DNA of 64,000 nucleotides from Parvibaculum sp. (GTDB lineage Bacteria > Pseudomonadota > Alphaproteobacteria > Parvibaculales > Parvibaculaceae). The position numbers and the translations under genes were made by a program. Below the pieces are notes generated by a model. It was not told the DNA's origin. It did not search any database and saw nothing but the letters and a program-made list of their open reading frames with translations. The DNA lies in contig NZ_JAUSBV010000010.1 of NCBI RefSeq assembly GCF_030651915.1, forward strand, positions 186,001 to 250,000. Direction: 5' to 3'. Shown here one piece after another: positions 33,180-43,278 of the stretch. Position 1 is the first letter of the stretch; each line of letters starts with the position of its first letter.

Positions 33180-34348
33180 GCGGCTTTCCTTTCCGGCATG
33201 CGCGCCGGTGCTTGCGACAGCGCTTCGATCAGCGCCGTCAGCGAGGCGATGTTGTGGACCGGGCGGAACTCGTCGACATGCGGCAGCAATGCTCGGATCC
33301 CCAATGATTTCGGTTCGAAGCGCTCATAGCGCAAGAGCGGATTGAGCCAGATCAACCGTCGCGCGCGCCGGTGCAGCCGGGCGATTTCAGGGCCGAGGCC
33401 TTCGCCGGCATCGCGGTCAAGGCCGTCGGTGACCAGCAGAACCGTCGCGCCCTGGCCCAGAACCCGCCGCGCCCAGTCGATATTGAAGCGGCGCAGGGTC
33501 TCGCCGATGCGGGTGCCGCCGTCCCAGTCCTCAACCCTGGCGGCAACGCGGGCCAGCGCCTCGTCGACATCGCGGTGGCGGAGCTCGCGCGTCACATTGG
33601 TCAGGCGGGTGCCGAACAGGAAGACATGCACGCGGTCGCGGTCATTGGTCAGCGCGTGCAAAAAGTGAAGGAAAACACGGCTATAGGCCGACATCGACCC
33701 GGAAATATCACAAAGCACGACCAGCGGCGGGCGGCGCCGGCGGAAGGTGCGGCGCTTCAGCGGGATGACGCCGCCGGCGCGCAGGCTTGCCCGCAGGGTG
33801 GCGCGCATGTCAATCATCGGTCCGCGCGCGGCGGGCCTTGTGCGGCGGATGCGGGCCTCGTCATGGGTGAGGCGCAGGCGGGCGATGGCGGCTTTGGCTT
33901 CGGCCAGTTCGGCCACCGACATCTGCTCGAAGTCCTTGGTCTGCAACAGTTCTTCGGCCGAGAAGGTTTCGCTGCGGTCGATTTCGAGCTCGGGTTCGGC
34001 CGCCTCCCGCGGTTTGGCATCGCCAAAGAGCGCTTCGGCCAGGCGGCGGCTTTGCTCTTCCCGTGGTGCACCGGGCGGGGTTTTGAGTTCGGGCAGCATC
34101 AGCGCCATCATCCGGTCGAGCAGCTTCGGATCGCGCCAGAAGACATGGAAAGCCTGATCGAAAATGTGATGCTGGTCGCGGCGTTTAACCAGCGTCGCGT
34201 GCAGCGTCCAGTAGAAATCGGCGCGGGCGCCGATGCCGGCGGCTTCAACCGCCTCGACCGCGTCGAGCACCTGACGCGGGCCCACGGGTAGTCCGGCCCG
34301 GCGCAGCACGCGGGCGAAATGAACGATATTTTCGGCGAGACGGCCCAT
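33176..34348 (-). CDS. coxE: CoxE-family VWA-domain protein
   Basis: A 390-residue protein with a C-terminal von Willebrand A domain whose MIDAS motif DISGSMS is intact and followed by the usual Thr/Asp positions (DGGTRIGETL, LLVTDGLDRD). CoxE works with the AAA+ ATPase CoxD in assembling the Cu/Mo or Mo active site of CO dehydrogenase-type enzymes. The ATG at 34348 comes one nucleotide after the coxD stop. Basic patches (KRRTFRRRRPP) precede the VWA domain. Confidence 0.9.
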   Translation of the reverse strand: MGRLAENIVHFARVLRRAGLPVGPRQVLDAVEAVEAAGIGARADFYWTLHATLVKRRDQHHIFDQAFHVFWRDPKLLDRMMALMLPELKTPPGAPREEQSRRLAEALFGDAKPREAAEPELEIDRSETFSAEELLQTKDFEQMSVAELAEAKAAIARLRLTHDEARIRRTRPAARGPMIDMRATLRASLRAGGVIPLKRRTFRRRRPPLVVLCDISGSMSAYSRVFLHFLHALTNDRDRVHVFLFGTRLTNVTRELRHRDVDEALARVAARVEDWDGGTRIGETLRRFNIDWARRVLGQGATVLLVTDGLDRDAGEGLGPEIARLHRRARRLIWLNPLLRYERFEPKSLGIRALLPHVDEFRPVHNIASLTALIEALSQAPARMPERKAA

Positions 34349-34349
34349 C

Positions 34350-35261
34350 TCAGTCGGCCGCCCGCGCCGCCACCCTGATTTCCTCGAGCAGGCGTGCCGC
34401 CTCGCTGCCGGCCACACGGGCGATGTCGTCCTGATATTTCAGCAGTGCGCCCAGCGTGTCGTTGACAAGCTCCTTGTCGAGCGCGACGGCGTCGAGCGCC
34501 GTCAGGGCTTCGGCCCAGTCGATCGTTTCGGCGATGCCGGGGCTCTTGTAGAGATCGAGGCTGCGCAGGGCCTGGACGAAGGCAACGATGTCGCGCGACA
34601 GCTTTTCAGGCGTTTTCGGGGCCTTCAGTTTCAGGATCGCCAGCTCCCGTTCGGCATCGGGGTAATCGACCCAATGGAACAGGCAGCGGCGCTTCAGCGC
34701 GTCGTGGATTTCGCGGGTGCGGTTGGAGGTCACGATGACGATCGGCGGTTCGGCGGCCTTGATGGTGCCGATTTCGGGGACCGTCACCTGAAAATCCGAA
34801 AGGACTTCAAGCAGATAGGCCTCAAAGGGCTCGTCGGTGCGATCGAGCTCGTCGATCAGCAGCACCGGCGGCCCTTCGACCGTCGGTTCCAGCGCCTGCA
34901 GGATCGGGCGGCGGATCAGGAAGCGCTCGGAGAAGACATCCTTGCCGAGTTCGGTGCGGTCCTCGACGCCTTCGGCCTCGGCCAGACGGATCTCGATCAT
35001 CTGCGCCTGATAGTTCCACTCATAGACGGCGGCGGCCGTGTCGAGGCCCTCATAACACTGAAGCCGGATCAGGCGGCGGCCCAGCGCTTCGGCCAGAACC
35101 TTGGCGATTTCGGTCTTGCCGACGCCGGCCTCGCCTTCGAGCAGCAGCGGGCGGCCCATCTTCAGCGCCAGAAAGATCACGGTCGCCAGCGAGCGGTCGG
35201 CGACATAGGCGCCACGCGCCAGCAATTCGACGGTTTCGTCGATGGTCGAGGGCAGGTTCAT
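34350..35261 (-). CDS. coxD: MoxR-type AAA+ ATPase CoxD
   Basis: A 303-residue MoxR-family ATPase with Walker A GEAGVGKTE, Walker B LLIDELDRTDEPFEA, sensor 1 IVTSNRTREIHDALKRRC and the CoxD-like C-terminal lid. It is a chaperone-type ATPase acting with the VWA protein CoxE in metal centre maturation. It lies between the FAD subunit gene and coxE in the same orientation. Confidence 0.92.
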   Translation of the reverse strand: MNLPSTIDETVELLARGAYVADRSLATVIFLALKMGRPLLLEGEAGVGKTEIAKVLAEALGRRLIRLQCYEGLDTAAAVYEWNYQAQMIEIRLAEAEGVEDRTELGKDVFSERFLIRRPILQALEPTVEGPPVLLIDELDRTDEPFEAYLLEVLSDFQVTVPEIGTIKAAEPPIVIVTSNRTREIHDALKRRCLFHWVDYPDAERELAILKLKAPKTPEKLSRDIVAFVQALRSLDLYKSPGIAETIDWAEALTALDAVALDKELVNDTLGALLKYQDDIARVAGSEAARLLEEIRVAARAAD

Positions 35262-35298
35262 GGAAACAATCTATGCCTGAGGGCGCCTGTCCGCAAAA

Positions 35299-36096
35299 TC
35301 AGCCCGCTGCGGCGACGGCGCGCTTGGCCATGACCGTGATCAGATGGGCACGGTATTCCGCCGTGCCGTGGAGATCGGCATTCAGGCCCTTGGCCGGCAC
35401 CTTGACGCCGGCGACCGCGTCGGGCGACCAGCTTTTGGTCAGCGCATCCTCCATTTCCTTGACCCGGAAGACACCGTTCTGGCCGGCGCCGGTGACGGCG
35501 ACGCGGACGCCCCAGGGTCCCTTCGAAACGAAGACACCGACCATCGCATAGCGCGAAGCCGGGTTCGGGAACTTCATGTAGGCGGCCTTTTCGGGATGGG
35601 GGAAGGTGATCTCCTTGACGATCTCACCGTCTTCCAGCGCCGTTTCGAACATGCCTTTGAAGAACTGGTCAGCCTCGATCAGGCGTTTGCTGGTGTGTAT
35701 CTTGGCGTCGAGCGCCAGGCAGGCGGCCGGATAATCGGCGGCGGGGTCGTTGTTGGCGATCGAACCGCCAATGGTGCCCATGTGGCGGACGGCGGGGTCG
35801 CCAATCCCCTCGGCCAGCGCGGCCAATGCCGGATTGTGCTTCTTCACATCGGGTGATTGCGCCACCGTCGCATGTTTCGCGCCCGCACCGATCATCACCG
35901 CATCGCCTTCGGCGCGGATGAAGTCAAGCTCCTTCAGGCCGCCGATATCGATCAGGTCGCTCGGCATCGCAAGGCGCTGTTTCAGCGTCGGGATCAGTGT
36001 CTGGCCGCCGGCAAGGAGCTTCGGATCGTCGGCCTTGGCGAGCAGCGCTTCGGCTTCGGCCAGCGTTTTCGGTCGCGCATAGTTGAACTGGTACAT
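35299..36096 (-). CDS. coxM: FAD-binding medium subunit of form II CO-dehydrogenase-like enzyme
   Basis: A 265-residue flavoprotein subunit. The two FAD signatures are LLAGGQTLIPTLKQRL (near 30) and TIGGSIANNDPAADYPAA (near 105), followed by the CO_deh_flav_C domain. It passes electrons from the Fe-S subunit to the acceptor. The ATG at 36096 follows a GGAGAT and starts the canonical MYQFNYARP. Order of transcription is S-L-M, the order expected for form II enzymes, not M-S-L of form I. Confidence 0.92.
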   Translation of the reverse strand: MYQFNYARPKTLAEAEALLAKADDPKLLAGGQTLIPTLKQRLAMPSDLIDIGGLKELDFIRAEGDAVMIGAGAKHATVAQSPDVKKHNPALAALAEGIGDPAVRHMGTIGGSIANNDPAADYPAACLALDAKIHTSKRLIEADQFFKGMFETALEDGEIVKEITFPHPEKAAYMKFPNPASRYAMVGVFVSKGPWGVRVAVTGAGQNGVFRVKEMEDALTKSWSPDAVAGVKVPAKGLNADLHGTAEYRAHLITVMAKRAVAAAG

Positions 36097-36106
36097 GGGA
36101 ATCTCC

Positions 36107-38485
36107 TTATTCGGCGGCGGCGCGGGGGCGCGACTGGATGGCCGCCCAGACGCGGGCAGGCGTCGCCGGCATTTCGATGTCGCGGATGCCGAGGGCATCC
36201 GTGATGGCATTGATGATGGCGGGCGGCGAGGCAATTGCACCGGCTTCGCCGCAGCCCTTCATGCCAAGCGGATTGGACGGGCAGACGGTTTTCGTGAAGC
36301 CGAGATTGAAGCTCGGTAAATCGTCGGCGCGGGGCATGCAGTAGTCCATGTAGGAGCCGGTGATGAGCTGACCGGATTCCGGATCGTAGACGCCGTGTTC
36401 GAGCAGCGCCTGGCCGATGCCCTGGGCGATGCCACCATGGACCTGACCTTCGACGATCATCGGATTGATGATGGTGCCGAAATCGTCAACGGCGACGAAA
36501 TTGATGATGCGCGTGACACCGGTATCGGGATCGATTTCGACCTCGCAGATGTGGCAACCGGCCGGGAAAGTGAAGTTGGTCGGGTCGTAGAAGGCACCTT
36601 CCTTGAGGCCCGGCTCGATCTCGGCCGAGGGAAAGCCATGCGCGGTGTAGGCCGAGAGGGCGAGTTGTGCCCAAGGCATGGTCTTGTCGGTGCCCTGTAC
36701 GGTGAAGGTGCCGTTCTCGAAAACGATGTCCTCGACGGCGGCTTCCATCAGATGGGCGGCGATCTTCTTCGCTTTCGTCTCGATCTTGTCGAGCGCCTTG
36801 ACGATGGCGCTCATGCCAACCGCGCCCGAGCGCGAACCGTAGGTGCCCATGCCGAACTGCACCTTGTCAGTATCGCCATGCACGATCTCGACCTGTTCCA
36901 TCGGGATGCCGAGCCGCGAGGCAACCAGCTGGGCGAAGGTGGTTTCATGGCCCTGGCCGTGGCTGTGCGAGCCCGTCAGCACCTCGACATTGCCGGTCGG
37001 GTTGACGCGGACTTCGGCGCTTTCCCACAAGCCGACGCCGGCGCCAAGCGAGCCGACGGCGGCGGAGGGTGCAAGGCCACACGCCTCGATATAGGAGGAG
37101 AAGCCGAGCCCGCGCAATTTGCCGCGCTTTTCGGCTTCCGCTTTGCGCGCCGGGAAACCCTTATGATCGGCCGCCTTCATGGCGGCGTCGAGCGAGGCTT
37201 CGTAGTCGCCGGCGTCGTAGGCCATAATGACCGGTGTCTGGTGCGGGAAGCTGCGGATGAAATTGCGACGGCGGATTTCGGCCGGGTCTATGCCGGTCTC
37301 GCGTGCTGCCGTTTCGACAATGCGTTCGACCAGATAGGTAGCTTCGGGGCGGCCGGCGCCGCGATAGGCGTCGACCGGCGCCGTATGCGTATAGACGCCG
37401 TCGACCTCGACATAGATGGCGGGGATGTCGTATTGGCCCGACAATAGTGTGCCGTAGAGATAGGTCGGCACCGAGGCTGAAAAGGTGGAGAGATAGGCGC
37501 CGAGATTGGCGACGGTCTTGACGCGCAGAGCGAGAAACTTGCCGTTCTTGTCGAGCGCCAGTTCGGCATGGCTCAGATGGTCGCGGCCATGGGCATCCGA
37601 AAGGAAGGCCTCGGAACGGTCCGCCGTCCACTTGATCGGGCGGCCGACTTTCGCGGCGGCCCAGACGCAGGCGGTTTCTTCCGCATAGATGAAAATTTTC
37701 GAACCGAAGCCGCCACCGACATCCGGCGCGATGACGCGCAACTTGTGTTCGGGGGCGACGCCGACAAAGGCCGAAAGCACAAGACGGGCGACATGCGGGT
37801 TCTGGCTTGTCGTGTGCAGCGTGTAGGTGCCGGTTCCCTTGTCGTATTCGCCCAGGGCGGCACGCGGCTCCATGGCGTTGGGGATCAGGCGGTTATTGGT
37901 CAGGTCGAGCTTGACGATCCTGTCGGCCTTCGCGAAGGCAGCTTCGGTTTCAGACTTGTTGCCAAGTTCCCATTCGAAGCAGGTGTTGCGTGGCGCTTCC
38001 GGATGGACCTGCGGCGCGTCCTTCGACTGACAGGCGGCGAGGGCGACCGCGGCCGGCAGCGTTTCGTAGTCGACGTCGATCATCTCGGCGGCAGAGCGCG
38101 CCTCGGCCAGCGTTTCGGCGACGACCATCGCGACGTGGTCGCCGACATAACGCACCGTATCGACCGCGAGGATCGGGTGCGGGCCGACTTTCATCGGCGT
38201 GCCGTCCTTCGAGCTGACGGTCCAGCCGCAGATCAGGCCGCCCAGCCCGTCATCGGCGACATGCTTGCCGGTGAAGATCGCGACGACGCCCGGCGCCGTT
38301 TCGGCTGATTTGGTATCAATTCCACGAATTTTCGCGTGAGCGTGCGGCGAGCGCAGGAAGTATGCCCATGTCTGACGGGGCCTGGCGATGTCGTCGGTAT
38401 AGTGGCCGTTTCCAGTAATGAAGCGGAAGTCTTCCTTGCGGCGAACGGGTTGGCCGATACCTTCGCCTATAGCTGCGTTCGACAT
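36107..38485 (-). CDS. coxL: molybdenum-binding large subunit, form II CO-dehydrogenase-like
   Basis: A 792-residue xanthine-oxidase-family subunit. The active-site loop is AYRGAGR (about residues 371-377), which marks form II, not the AYRCSFR of form I CO dehydrogenase; the Cu-binding Cys is therefore absent. Other MoCo contacts include GGGFGSK, the [15 protein letters not shown] segment, and the catalytic-Glu motif GCGEAGA near the C terminus. Form II proteins have uncertain substrates; CO oxidation is disputed for many. It is preceded by the Fe-S gene and followed 10 bp on by the FAD gene. Confidence 0.92.
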   Translation of the reverse strand: MSNAAIGEGIGQPVRRKEDFRFITGNGHYTDDIARPRQTWAYFLRSPHAHAKIRGIDTKSAETAPGVVAIFTGKHVADDGLGGLICGWTVSSKDGTPMKVGPHPILAVDTVRYVGDHVAMVVAETLAEARSAAEMIDVDYETLPAAVALAACQSKDAPQVHPEAPRNTCFEWELGNKSETEAAFAKADRIVKLDLTNNRLIPNAMEPRAALGEYDKGTGTYTLHTTSQNPHVARLVLSAFVGVAPEHKLRVIAPDVGGGFGSKIFIYAEETACVWAAAKVGRPIKWTADRSEAFLSDAHGRDHLSHAELALDKNGKFLALRVKTVANLGAYLSTFSASVPTYLYGTLLSGQYDIPAIYVEVDGVYTHTAPVDAYRGAGRPEATYLVERIVETAARETGIDPAEIRRRNFIRSFPHQTPVIMAYDAGDYEASLDAAMKAADHKGFPARKAEAEKRGKLRGLGFSSYIEACGLAPSAAVGSLGAGVGLWESAEVRVNPTGNVEVLTGSHSHGQGHETTFAQLVASRLGIPMEQVEIVHGDTDKVQFGMGTYGSRSGAVGMSAIVKALDKIETKAKKIAAHLMEAAVEDIVFENGTFTVQGTDKTMPWAQLALSAYTAHGFPSAEIEPGLKEGAFYDPTNFTFPAGCHICEVEIDPDTGVTRIINFVAVDDFGTIINPMIVEGQVHGGIAQGIGQALLEHGVYDPESGQLITGSYMDYCMPRADDLPSFNLGFTKTVCPSNPLGMKGCGEAGAIASPPAIINAITDALGIRDIEMPATPARVWAAIQSRPRAAAE

Positions 38486-38519
38486 GGAACTCCTCCCTGA
38501 GTTTCCGAGGTCGTATCGT

Positions 38520-38984
38520 TCAGCGCATCTCCTGCGATGCGGCGAGGATGGCTTTCACGATGTTGTGATAGCCGGTGCAGCGGCAGATGTTGCCCTCGAG
38601 CTCCTCGCGCACGGTCTTTTCATCGAGGTTCGGTTTACGGCGGATCAGGTCGACGGCGGTCATGATCATGCCTGGCGTGCAAAAGCCGCATTGCAGGCCG
38701 TGATGTTCGCGGAAGGCCTGTTGCACGGGGTGCAACTCGCCGTTCTTTGCCAGCCCCTCGACCGTCACAATTTCGGCGCCCTCGGCCTGAACGGCCAGGA
38801 TCGCGCAGGATTTGACCGCGCGGCCGTCGACATGCACCACGCAGGCGCCACATTGGCTGGTGTCACAGCCGACATGGGTGCCGGTGAGGCCCAGTTGTTC
38901 GCGGATGTAATGGACAAGCAGCGTCCGCGCCTCGACATCGGCGCTTGCAGGCTTGCCGTTGACGGTCATGGCGACAACGGGCAT
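38520..38984 (-). CDS. coxS: [2Fe-2S] small subunit of form II CO-dehydrogenase-like enzyme
   Basis: A 154-residue iron-sulfur subunit with two [2Fe-2S] sites: the plant-type cluster C-x4-C-x2-C ([10 protein letters not shown]) plus Cys62 (KSCAIL), and the second cluster in CGFC and [12 protein letters not shown]. The ATG at 38984 is preferred because GGGAGG lies 6 nt upstream; a TTG 6 nt earlier overlaps that site. First enzyme-subunit gene of the S-L-M set, with 121 bp separating it from coxG. Confidence 0.94.
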   Translation of the reverse strand: MPVVAMTVNGKPASADVEARTLLVHYIREQLGLTGTHVGCDTSQCGACVVHVDGRAVKSCAILAVQAEGAEIVTVEGLAKNGELHPVQQAFREHHGLQCGFCTPGMIMTAVDLIRRKPNLDEKTVREELEGNICRCTGYHNIVKAILAASQEMR

Positions 38985-39106
38985 GCGCAACCTCCCTTGG
39001 TGACTTGTGGCCTCATTTTCCGGATTGCCGGCATTTTCCGCCGTACGAGGCCGTTTTCCGGAGTCTCGACCCTCGGCCGCGCGAGGTCAAGCATACGCCG
39101 CTCCGA

Positions 39107-39763
39107 TCAGGTGCCGAAGGCCCAGATCAGGACAATGATGACGAGGATCAGTGCCGGACCCCAGATCCAGGGCGACAGGCTCATGCCTGCATCCTCGTCG
39201 GGGATCAACGGGATGCCGGTAGGGGATATGGCGTCGCGATCGGGCGATTTGACCGGGATGCCGTGGGCCATCTCGTCGACCAGTTCGGGCAGTTCGCCTT
39301 CGGCGATCTTTTCGACCCGGGCCCCGCCGGTCAGAGCCGAGAAATTGTCGAAGAACTCTTCGGCCATCCGGGCTGCCGTCGAGTCGATGAAACGCTGGCC
39401 AATCTGGGCGAGCTTGCCGCCAACCTGAGCGCTGACCGAATATGCGAGGATGGTACCGCCGCCCTCGGCGTCGGACAGGCTGACCTTTGCCGAGCCCTTG
39501 GCGAAGCCCGCCGCGCCGCCATTGCCTTCGCCGGAAATTGTGTAGCCGTTTGGCGGATCGATGTCGGTCAGCTTGACCTTGCCCTTGAAGCGGGCGCTGA
39601 CCGGACCGACCTTGGCTTTGGCGACGGCCTCGAATTCGTCGTCGGCCGTTTTTTCGACTGACTCCGCACCGGGGATTGATTTTAGCAGAACATCTGCGTC
39701 GTTGAGTGCCGCCCAGACGGCCTCGCGCGTGGCGGGGATCTTGTATTCACCGGACAGTTCCAT
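39107..39763 (-). CDS. coxG: CoxG-family protein with C-terminal membrane anchor
   Basis: A 218-residue CoxG (SRPBCC/START fold, residues 1-150; MELSGEYKIPATREAVWAAL, IPGAESVEK, FKGKVKLTDI) followed by a linker and a C-terminal transmembrane helix (WIWGPALILVIIVLIWAF). CoxG recruits CO dehydrogenase to the membrane and delivers electrons to quinone in Afipia. The ATG at 39763 has AAGGAG nine nt upstream; the ATG at 39772 touches the same SD and is less likely. It lies 43 nt after the antiporter cluster and starts the cox block. Confidence 0.9.
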   Translation of the reverse strand: MELSGEYKIPATREAVWAALNDADVLLKSIPGAESVEKTADDEFEAVAKAKVGPVSARFKGKVKLTDIDPPNGYTISGEGNGGAAGFAKGSAKVSLSDAEGGGTILAYSVSAQVGGKLAQIGQRFIDSTAARMAEEFFDNFSALTGGARVEKIAEGELPELVDEMAHGIPVKSPDRDAISPTGIPLIPDEDAGMSLSPWIWGPALILVIIVLIWAFGT

Positions 39764-39806
39764 CGGGGGCATCTCCTTGAGGCGCGGCTCTGGTCTCGCG
39801 CAGTCT

Positions 39807-41501
39807 CTATACGTAGGTCAGGACCAGTGTGGTGCCAAGCAATATGGCGATCCAAAGTACCATCGAGCCGGTGGGCCATGTGCGGGCCAGCACGCCCTGC
39901 GGGCCGTGGGTGCGGTAGATGCCGCTCAGGAAGACATTCAGGCGTCGTTGGATAAGCAGAGACGTCCAACGCCAGAGGGCGGTGACGAACGCCGATAACC
40001 TGCCAAGACCGGCCGACAGCAGGTGGCGATACAGCCAATCGGTATCGAGCAGAATGGCATGGCGCGGCGTTGACCAGAAACCCGCCCGGGCGAGAAGCGC
40101 GAAGGCGAGGGCAGCGAAGAGTACAAGTTGCAACTGCGTGATCAGATGCGAAAGCGTATAGGGCTCATAGGTGACATCGTTGGGCAGCAGGGCATAGAGC
40201 GGATCGGGGTAGATGCCGATGCCGATGGTGACTGCCGCCGCAAGTGTCATGGCGACCAACATATGCGATGGTGCTTCTTTCGCGCGCACTCCACGGTCCG
40301 GCCCGAAGAAAACGCTCAATGGAACGCGAATTGAGGTGTGCAGTACCGCGGCCGCATTGGCGGCGATTAACACCAGCCAGACCAGGTAGAGGCCACCATA
40401 GCCGGCGGCGCTCAAGACCAGAGATTTCGACACGAAGCCCGTGGTCGCCGGCAGAGCTGCAATCGACAGGCCGCCGACAATGCAAAACAAGGCGGTCCAG
40501 GGCATCTGTCGGGCCAGTCCACCGAGATCGCTTGCTTTAGATGTGCCGGTGCGGAAGAGAACAGCGCCGATGCTCATGAAGAGAAGCGCCTGATAGAAGA
40601 TACTGCTGAGTGCATGGGCGATGGCGCCGTTCAGTGCGAGCGGTGTGCCAATACCGATGCCAACAACCATGAAACCGAGCTGACTGTTGAGCGCATATGT
40701 CAATACGCGCCGCAGTTCGTTTTCGACCAGCGCGTATGCAATGGGGAATAAAACCATCGCGATGCCGATGTAGATCAGGATTTCGGTGCCGGGGAAGCCG
40801 CGCGCGAGCGCATAGATCGCCAGCTTGGTCGTGAAGGCCGAGAGGATCACCGTTCCGGTAACGGTGGCCGCAGGATAGGCATCGTGCAGCCAGTTGTGCA
40901 GCAGCGGGAACGCGCATTTGATGCCGAAGGCCAGCAGGATTGCCCACGTGGCGGCACTTTGGAGCTCCATGGCGCGGAAGGCGACCGTACCGGTTTCGCG
41001 GTAGAATAGAATAATTCCCGCCAGCAGGATGACACCCGAACCGATCTGCACGATCAGGTAGCGCATGCCGGCGGCATAGGCGCCTTCGGTGCGGCGGGCC
41101 CAGATCAGGAAGACCGAGGCGATGGCCGTGCCTTCCCAGAAGATGAAGAGCGTGACCAGATCGGCGGCGAATACGGCGCCAAGGGCGGACCCCGCATAGA
41201 GCAGCATCGCGACTTGCTGAATCGTGTCGCGGACATGCCATGCATAGACCGCGACCACCAGCACTGCGAGCGAGAAGCCGAGACCGAATAGATAGGAAAG
41301 TGCGTCGACCCGCATCAGGCCGATATGCATACCCATCAGGTTGATATTGCCATAAGTGCCGTGTGGCAGACCCCAGAACACCGCCACGCCGGCAAACGGT
41401 GTCAGGATTATGAGAATCTGGCGCCACCTGCCGTGCGGAACTAAGGGAAGTGTCAGTGCGGCGACGACGTAGACCAGTGCGGGTGTCATGAATTCAGGCA
41501 T
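39807..41501 (-). CDS. NuoL/MrpA-MrpD-like proton-translocating antiporter subunit (third large subunit)
   Basis: A 564-residue polytopic protein of the complex I/Mrp proton-pumping family. Core helices carry the conserved Glu (LFIFWEGTAIAS), Lys in CAFPLLHNWLHDAYPAATVTGTV and a later Lys (LLFMSIGAVLF region). The N-terminal half is NuoL/M/N-like (~1-430), and the C terminus has two extra helices. It is one of three such large subunits in the cluster. It follows the 90-residue membrane protein with an 8-bp overlap and ends the antiporter block. Confidence 0.85.
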   Translation of the reverse strand: MPEFMTPALVYVVAALTLPLVPHGRWRQILIILTPFAGVAVFWGLPHGTYGNINLMGMHIGLMRVDALSYLFGLGFSLAVLVVAVYAWHVRDTIQQVAMLLYAGSALGAVFAADLVTLFIFWEGTAIASVFLIWARRTEGAYAAGMRYLIVQIGSGVILLAGIILFYRETGTVAFRAMELQSAATWAILLAFGIKCAFPLLHNWLHDAYPAATVTGTVILSAFTTKLAIYALARGFPGTEILIYIGIAMVLFPIAYALVENELRRVLTYALNSQLGFMVVGIGIGTPLALNGAIAHALSSIFYQALLFMSIGAVLFRTGTSKASDLGGLARQMPWTALFCIVGGLSIAALPATTGFVSKSLVLSAAGYGGLYLVWLVLIAANAAAVLHTSIRVPLSVFFGPDRGVRAKEAPSHMLVAMTLAAAVTIGIGIYPDPLYALLPNDVTYEPYTLSHLITQLQLVLFAALAFALLARAGFWSTPRHAILLDTDWLYRHLLSAGLGRLSAFVTALWRWTSLLIQRRLNVFLSGIYRTHGPQGVLARTWPTGSMVLWIAILLGTTLVLTYV

Positions 41502-41766
41502 CGGCCTTCTCCCGCTCAAGGTCGGCGGCGGGATGCTCCTCGGCATCGGTTGAAGCCGGCGCATAATAGTTCGCGTCACGCGTCAGCAAAGCACGAAGGC
41601 CGAGAGCGACCAGTCCCAGCACTATGCCGGCGGCGAGCGCAAAAAGTCCGTGAAAGCCGGGCAAATGCTCGAAGGCAAAGTAACCGTGTTTGTCATAGGC
41701 AAAATCGGCCAGCACCGATGCGACGACGAGTGCTACAAGCAGCGCGATTCCGTTGCGGCTGGTCAT
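41494..41766 (-). CDS. 90-residue two-helix membrane protein between antiporter subunits
   Basis: A small inner-membrane protein with two hydrophobic helices (residues ~7-21 and 40-60) and a charged C-terminal tail rich in Glu/Asp/Ala. Its start overlaps the upstream large-subunit stop in an ATGA, and its end overlaps the next large-subunit start by 8 bp, so it is translated as part of the complex operon. No family assigned; probably an accessory subunit (inference). Confidence 0.75.
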   Translation of the reverse strand: MTSRNGIALLVALVVASVLADFAYDKHGYFAFEHLPGFHGLFALAAGIVLGLVALGLRALLTRDANYYAPASTDAEEHPAADLEREKADA

Positions 41767-43268
41767 GGCGTTGTCTCCGGCAGGATCGGAATGTGGAGCA
41801 GGAACTCGTAGAGGCCGCCGATCGCGAAAAAGAGAACGATGCAGCCAACTGCCGTAATGCAGATCGGCACGAGGCAAAAGAGCGGTGCTTCCTCGATTTG
41901 GTCACCGGGAGCCGCGGCGGCGCCAAGCGAATGTGCGGGTCTTGCCGATGGTGCAGCAAAAAATGCGCGGGCCGGAATCGGCAACAGATAGGCGACGTTC
42001 AGCAACGAACTCAGCATCAAGACGCCGATGATTGCGATCTGGCCGGCGTCGGCGCTTGCGAGCATCAAATACCACTTGCTCCATGCGCCGCCCATTGGCG
42101 GCAGACCGATAATGCTGAGGGCGGCGATCGTGAAGGCGATGAAGGTGATGGGCATCTTGCGCCCGAGCCCGTCGAGTTCGCTGATCTTCGTCTTGTGGGC
42201 GGCGACATAGATTGCCCCGGCGCACATGAAGAGGGTGATCTTGCCGACGGCATGCGTTGCAATGTGCATCGAGCCGCCGATGACGCCCATCTGGTTTGCG
42301 AGCGCCATGCCGAGCGTGATGTAGGAAAGCTGGCTGACGGTCGAGTAAGCGAGCCGCGCTTTCAGATCGTCTTTCGTCAGTGCGACGATTGAGGCGATCA
42401 GGATCGAGGCGGCGGCGAGCCAGATCAGCCAGTCAGATGCACCCGTCTTCGACAGGAAACCGACGCCGAAAATATAGGTGCCGACCTTCAGCATTGTGAA
42501 AACGCCGGCCTTGACGACGGCAACCGCGTGGAGGAGCGCGCTGACTGGTGTTGGCGCCACCATGGCGGCTGGGAGCCAGCGATGGAAGGGCATCAGTGCG
42601 GCTTTGCCGATGCCGAAGGCGAAGAGCGCCAGCAGGAACGGCGCGAAGGACGGATCGAGTTTGCCATCAAGGATACCGCCGGCGCGGAAATCGAGCGTGC
42701 CGGCGATGTTCCAGACCCAGACGATGCCGACCAACAGGAAGGCAATCGAGGTCGTCATCAGGATCGCGAGATAGGTGCGTGCACCCTTGCGGGCTTCCGG
42801 CGTTTCCTTGTGGGCGACCAGTGGATAGGTCGAAATTGTCAAGATTTCATAGAAGATAAACAGCGTGAAGAGGTTTGCCGAAAAGGCGATGCCGAGGGCG
42901 CCGGAAATCGCGATGGCAAAGCAGATATAGAAGCGTGTCTGCTTTTTTTCGCCGGCACCCCGCATGTAGCCGATCGAATAAACCGCGGTGACGATCCAGA
43001 GGCCCGACGCGACGACGGCAAATAACATGCCGAGCGGCTCTATCGAAAAGGCGAGCAGCAGGCCAGGCATCACTTCAAAAAGCGCAACCTCGGGCCGCGC
43101 ACCCTCCATGACCGGCCCCAGAAGCGTCAGTACCGCGATGAACGTGGCAATGGCGGCGAGCACGCTCGCGCCATCGCGCAGGTTAGGGCGGCTGCCGAGC
43201 GCGGCGATCAGGAAGGTGACGCCGGCCGGAATGAATATCGCCAGCAGGAGGATTGTGCTGTCGGTCAT
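41763..43268 (-). CDS. NuoN/MrpD-like proton-translocating subunit (second large subunit)
   Basis: A 501-residue polytopic antiporter-like subunit. Conserved residues appear in LFTLFIFYEILTISTYPLV (Glu), AALMPFHRWLPAAMVAPTPVSALLHAVAVVKAG (Lys and His), and KDDLKARLAYSTVSQLSY (Lys). The pattern is closest to MrpD/NuoN. The ATG at 43268 has GAGG eight nt upstream; the in-frame GTG at 43277 overlaps it. Role: cation/proton translocation in the Mrp-type complex. Confidence 0.87.
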   Translation of the reverse strand: MTDSTILLLAIFIPAGVTFLIAALGSRPNLRDGASVLAAIATFIAVLTLLGPVMEGARPEVALFEVMPGLLLAFSIEPLGMLFAVVASGLWIVTAVYSIGYMRGAGEKKQTRFYICFAIAISGALGIAFSANLFTLFIFYEILTISTYPLVAHKETPEARKGARTYLAILMTTSIAFLLVGIVWVWNIAGTLDFRAGGILDGKLDPSFAPFLLALFAFGIGKAALMPFHRWLPAAMVAPTPVSALLHAVAVVKAGVFTMLKVGTYIFGVGFLSKTGASDWLIWLAAASILIASIVALTKDDLKARLAYSTVSQLSYITLGMALANQMGVIGGSMHIATHAVGKITLFMCAGAIYVAAHKTKISELDGLGRKMPITFIAFTIAALSIIGLPPMGGAWSKWYLMLASADAGQIAIIGVLMLSSLLNVAYLLPIPARAFFAAPSARPAHSLGAAAAPGDQIEEAPLFCLVPICITAVGCIVLFFAIGGLYEFLLHIPILPETTP

Positions 43269-43278
43269 ATCAGGCACC

